DNA of 64,000 bases from Proteles cristata cristata (Eukaryota; Chordata; Mammalia; Carnivora; Hyaenidae), in the NCBI GenBank assembly GCA_017311185.1, contig JAESUZ010001723.1, positions 744,001 through 808,000 of the forward strand, in the 5' to 3' direction. A program made the position numbers and the translations under genes. This document shows, one piece after another, positions 60,420-64,000 of the stretch (its first letter is position 1; each line of letters begins with the position of its first letter). Under the pieces are notes generated by a model. The model was not told the origin of the DNA, ran no database searches, and worked only from the letters and a program-made list of their open reading frames with translations.

Positions 60420-62984
60420 ATCCTCGGGCGCTCCTGCTCTGTACAGGAGCAGGTGGCTATCTACCCCCTCTACCCCGCGATCAGACTGCATCCCACAGAG
60501 CAGCGAGCACGGGACATGGGGCCGGGAAGGTCATTGAACCCCAGGAGGTGCGCACAGTATTATGGGGTTCCATCTTTGAGAGCGGAGGGGCTAGGCTTAG
60601 GGTCCAAAGGTACCGCTGGGAGCCAGGTAAGGGGGCATGTGGGAGATAGGTAGAGAGCTTAGCCTGCTAAGACGAGTCTGTCCCTGCCCTCACATCCATT
60701 CTTTGCACCCACAGACTACAGATCAGTCCACATGCCAGGCCTGGGGTATGGGCATGTGTCTTTGGCCCCATGTGAGAGCTGAGGCCTGAGTCACTAGGAG
60801 GAAGAAAAGATGGGGGGTCAGAGGAGAATGGGGCTTCCTCTTCCTGCAGATGACCTTTAAAGCTATCTACCCTACACACACACCCAGCCCTGACCTCCTC
60901 CTCCACCAGCCTCCATTAATCCCCACCCTCATGTACAAATAATATTTATAGGAAAGATATATCTAACCTGGAATGTGTGTGGGGTGCTACAGGACCAGTG
61001 ACTAGGGTCAACCCTAAGGGACATGTTGGGACTGGCAGGGGATCTGGGAGGGAAGGGGTGGGGGAAAGGAGGCTCCTGAAACTGGCTGCTGCGTAGGAGG
61101 GAACAGGAGCTGGAGCCCGAGGAGAGGGAGGACAGCTCTGAGAAGATGCTCTTGACTCTTCTTCCCTCCTGCAGCAGAATGGAGAAGGATGCCCCCATGG
61201 GTAGAAGGTGGTGAATAAAGCTGAAGCCCGTGATTGTGCCGAAGGGTTTGGGGAGGGGTCCCACACCCAGATTTAGCCCTGGAGACTGCATGAAGCCATG
61301 CACACACACTAGGTGCTAAGGAATATAGCTTCCCTACATCTGCTCTGCTGGCACTGCCCTTTCTTCCACAGGTGTGAACAGAGGCAAAGCTAGCTCAGAC
61401 ACATGCTAATGAGTATGTGCCAAGCCCAGGTCCCTCTGGCACATGAACCTACATGTGTGTTTGGCAGTCAGTGGGGAGGGGTGTTACCAAGGACAGACTT
61501 TATCCCAGGACACAGAAACCCGGTACCCCAGTGGGCTGGAAAGAGCACAGCTGTGAAACACATCGAACCTAAACAAACACAAACTCCATTGCTAATGGGA
61601 GGTTAGGTGACAGCAGAATGAGGGTTCAGAGCTGTCAGACAAGGCTAGAGAGACAGATACGTTGTCTTCAAGCTCTGGCTGCTCTCACTCTCTCTGGCTG
61701 GTTCAAAGCAACTGCTGCCTGGGATAGGTGAGTGATGAGCTGGGCCCTTGGAGCAGAGGGGTTGATAGCAGCAGGGTGCTGAGGTGAGAGGACCACACAG
61801 CAATCTCGGCCCTCTCACTAAGGGGAGCCTCACAAAAGACGCAGGTCTTTAAACACAGCGCCAGTCCCCATGGCCCACAGAAGTGGCCAACACGGTCCTG
61901 CTGTATGCACACAGACATGCATGTATGCCCACATGTATGTATCCAGCTATCCAGCCACCACTCCCAGCTGTGCACACAAAGACACTCAGCCTTACAGAGC
62001 TGTATATATGGACATGGCCACACACAGAGAAGTACATGCAACTACATGCATAGATGTACACATAGCCATAATACATAACTTTACATGCAGACAAATAGCT
62101 GTATACATGGACACACCATCACATACATATAGCCATACATGGGTACATACCTACACATATATGGCTAAACTCACAGACACAGCTGCACTGACCTATAGCT
62201 TTAAACGTGACATACAGAAAAGCACATAGCTTTACATGTGAACACACAATACAACTGTACACAGATACACAGCTACACACAGATAGATGTATATGGACAA
62301 AGCTCCCCACAGTGATGCTCCTAGATAGCCAGTCTCACACCTCTGTCAGTACCGTCACATATAGTTAAGACATGTGAAGTACAGCACCACGTGCACATAA
62401 CCACATAGCCATCCACAGAAATACAGCCACATCCAGCCACAATGACATCCTAATGCCTGCTTGGGCACAGCTTCACCTGGGACCACCATGAGCACACCCA
62501 TCCACGGTTACACACACAGAGAATCAAAGGCATGTGTGCATATGTGTGCAGGTACACACACAGGTACACAGAAACTGGCAGGCACAGCAGGGATATCCTC
62601 GCCTGCTGACTAGATACCAGCATGAGCATAGGCACACTTGAGCTACAAACACAAAGACATCCCTTGGAAGCAAAGGCAGGCTATGAGCTCCCCACTCCTG
62701 AGCCCTGAAGGGCACCGCATGCTTGGCTCTCACTCCCCTTGACCTGCTCTGTTTCCCGGCAGCCTGGGGGAGCCTTTGGGGCTGCTGCAACAGAGGAGCA
62801 GCTGTCAGCTGGAGCCAGAGCAGGGAGTGGAGGGCCTTCGGTACCCTCTTCCTCCTCCCACCCTGGAGTACCTTGCCATATTCCTTCCTCTCCTCAGGCT
62901 AGGGGTACTTCTGCCCACTCTGAGCCTATCAGCATAGGACTCCTCGAGGTGAAACAAACACAAATGGACAGCTCAAATCCAGGT
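60420..62984. other. Intergenic between GRM2 promoter and TEX264 3' end
   Basis: Mostly single-copy. It includes a long AC/ACATA-rich low-complexity stretch at about 61900-62560. No exon recognised. Confidence 0.5.
61900..62560. repeat. Degenerate ACACAT/CATACA low-complexity tract
   Basis: Recurring CACATA, GTACACA and ATACATG words without a fixed period, probably an eroded microsatellite. Confidence 0.75.
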
Positions 62985-63290
62985 GAAACAAGAAAATCAT
63001 TTGCTTTATTCTGGTCCTGGAAGCTCCAATGTGAATCTGAAAAAAGATGTCAGAGGGGCAGTAGCCCCGGGGTCTGGGTGCGGAATACAGTCCCTGGCTC
63101 CTTTGGCCCTGGGAGCTGAAAGTGTGGTAAGAAGGCTTAACTAGATAGAGCCCAGGGCAGTGGAAGTCAGGTCCCCCTAAGGCCCCAGGCCCCAGGCCCC
63201 AGCCTGGGCCTGAGAGGTGAAGGAGGAAGAGGGCTGAAGAGTCTGCTCAGTTCCTTATCGACTGCACCTCAGGAGGGTGCAAACCTAGGG
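62985..63290 (-). other. TEX264: TEX264 3' UTR
   Basis: About 300 bases from the stop codon to the expected cleavage site after AATAAA at 63005-63010. It includes a small GGCCCCA tandem repeat near 63180-63200. Confidence 0.75.
63005..63010 (-). terminator. TEX264: TEX264 poly(A) signal AATAAA
   Basis: Minus-strand AATAAA about 280 bases beyond the TEX264 stop, the only canonical signal nearby. Confidence 0.75.
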
Positions 63291-63583
63291 TTACTCCTCA
63301 CCCTTCTCAGGGGTACTAGGTTCCCGGGGCCACTTGGCAGCCCCTAAGGGTTCAGCCTCAGGGCTCAGCCTTGACTCTCCCATGGGTCCTTCGCCTTCCA
63401 GGTCCAGCTCCTCAAAGGATGAGCCACTGGCGCCCGACTCGCTATAGCTGTGCTCACTGCGGGTGTCACCATCATCCCAGCCACGGCTGCTCACCCCAGG
63501 GGACAGTGTGGCAGCTGAAGTCTCCCGGCTGCCAGGACCAACCTCCAGGCTTACAGAACTCGTGTCACTCATCGTATCAGCTC
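63291..63583 (-). CDS. TEX264: TEX264 last coding exon (C-terminal part; gene continues beyond window)
   Basis: TEX264 is an ER membrane receptor for selective ER-phagy. This exon encodes about 97 residues of its disordered cytosolic tail, starting (GA)DTMSDTSSVSLEV after a CAG acceptor and ending EKGEE-stop. The stretch SRGWDDGDTRSEHSYSESGA is a strong match to the human C-terminus as I know it. The LC3-interacting region core F-E-E-L (codons 63405-63416), flanked by serines and acidic residues, is intact. Upstream exons would lie past 64000. No exon was recognised in 63584-64000, which is read as intron. The last residues diverge from human (REPSTPEKGEE). Confidence 0.95.
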
Positions 63584-64000
63584 CTGGACCAGGAAGAGGG
63601 AGTACACATTAGCTAGGACCCCCATCCCCTCCCTTCTTCCAGGGAAAGCACAGAGGCCCTATCACTTGTTCAGCAACCCAGCATACATAGTGTGCTCATG
63701 AACAATAAAGCAGGCCCTGGCTCAGGAGATTCATTGCAGCTGGCTGCTGGCCTCTGGCCTCTGGCCTCTGCCTGGAGGAGGGCTGCACTGACAGGGCAAA
63801 GGAAGAGAGGGTGGGGGAGGACAGTCTGCTGTGCACTCCTCTCCTTCCCCTGAGGAAGCCTCATAGCTCCCTGTGCTCCCACAAAGCCTGCTGCCCCCTC
63901 CCCCGCCCCCAACAGTCCATTAAGGACCACTCAGCCCCGAGGTGCAGAGCTGAGGGTAGAACAAAGAGACTCAAGTAATGTCCCCTCCTCCACTCCCCAT
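63584..64000 (-). other. TEX264: TEX264 intron (partial)
   Basis: Sequence upstream of the last TEX264 exon. No homology to the preceding exon was recognised. A (CTGGCCT)-type short tandem repeat lies near 63740-63775. Confidence 0.7.

Overview
This is mammalian nuclear DNA, almost certainly from a cat-family (felid) carnivore. The left two thirds is packed with a tRNA-derived SINE. Its head reads like 'GGGGCGCCTGGGTGGCTCAG', and it continues through a tRNA-like B box and a CT-rich stretch to an A-rich tail. This is the Lys-tRNA-type carnivore SINE in its felid form, and I count about 38 copies. Several have exact 12-18 bp target-site duplications. The gene content matches the mammalian block that is TEX264-GRM2-IQCF6 in human (3p21), here reading in the opposite direction.

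Layout. 1-23.8 kb is intergenic: a degraded MaLR-type LTR, 5'-truncated LINE-1 (L1) copies in both orientations, hAT-type DNA-transposon fossils and about 23 SINEs. 23.83-24.46 kb is a compact two-exon IQ-motif gene of the IQCF family on the + strand (IQCF6 by position). 24.5-27 kb is mostly single-copy sequence with a MER5A-like fossil and a (TG)n tract. 27-43.5 kb is a nested LINE-1/SINE field with one largely ORF2-spanning antisense L1 at 28.6-32.5 kb. 43.6-46 kb holds a GC-rich island with an exon-like open frame that I do not recognise. From about 45.35 kb to the right end there are no recent SINEs or L1s, only old MIR and DNA-transposon remnants.

GRM2 (metabotropic glutamate receptor 2) is complete on the - strand. 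Five coding exons (57832-58281, 54601-55438, 52060-53135, 50075-50255, 49772-49845) join in phase to exactly 872 codons plus a stop. Glutamate-binding residues fall at their known numbers: R57, R61, S145, A166, T168, Y216, D295 and K377. A non-coding first exon and a CpG-rich promoter lie at about 60.0-60.4 kb, and a poly(A) signal lies at 49294-49299. At the right edge is the last coding exon and 3' UTR of TEX264 (ER-phagy receptor), also on the - strand, with its FEEL LC3-interacting motif intact.

The genes do not form a functional pathway. GRM2 is a presynaptic Gi/o receptor, TEX264 an ER membrane autophagy receptor, and the IQCF gene a presumed testis-expressed calmodulin-binding protein. 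I found no evidence of a novel multi-gene system. The most worthwhile leads are the unrecognised terminal-exon-like ORF at 43.63-43.94 kb, the IQCF transcript whose stop codon lies inside its poly(A) signal, an unusual Met at GRM2 position 630, and a serial SINE insertion site at 15.9-16.9 kb.
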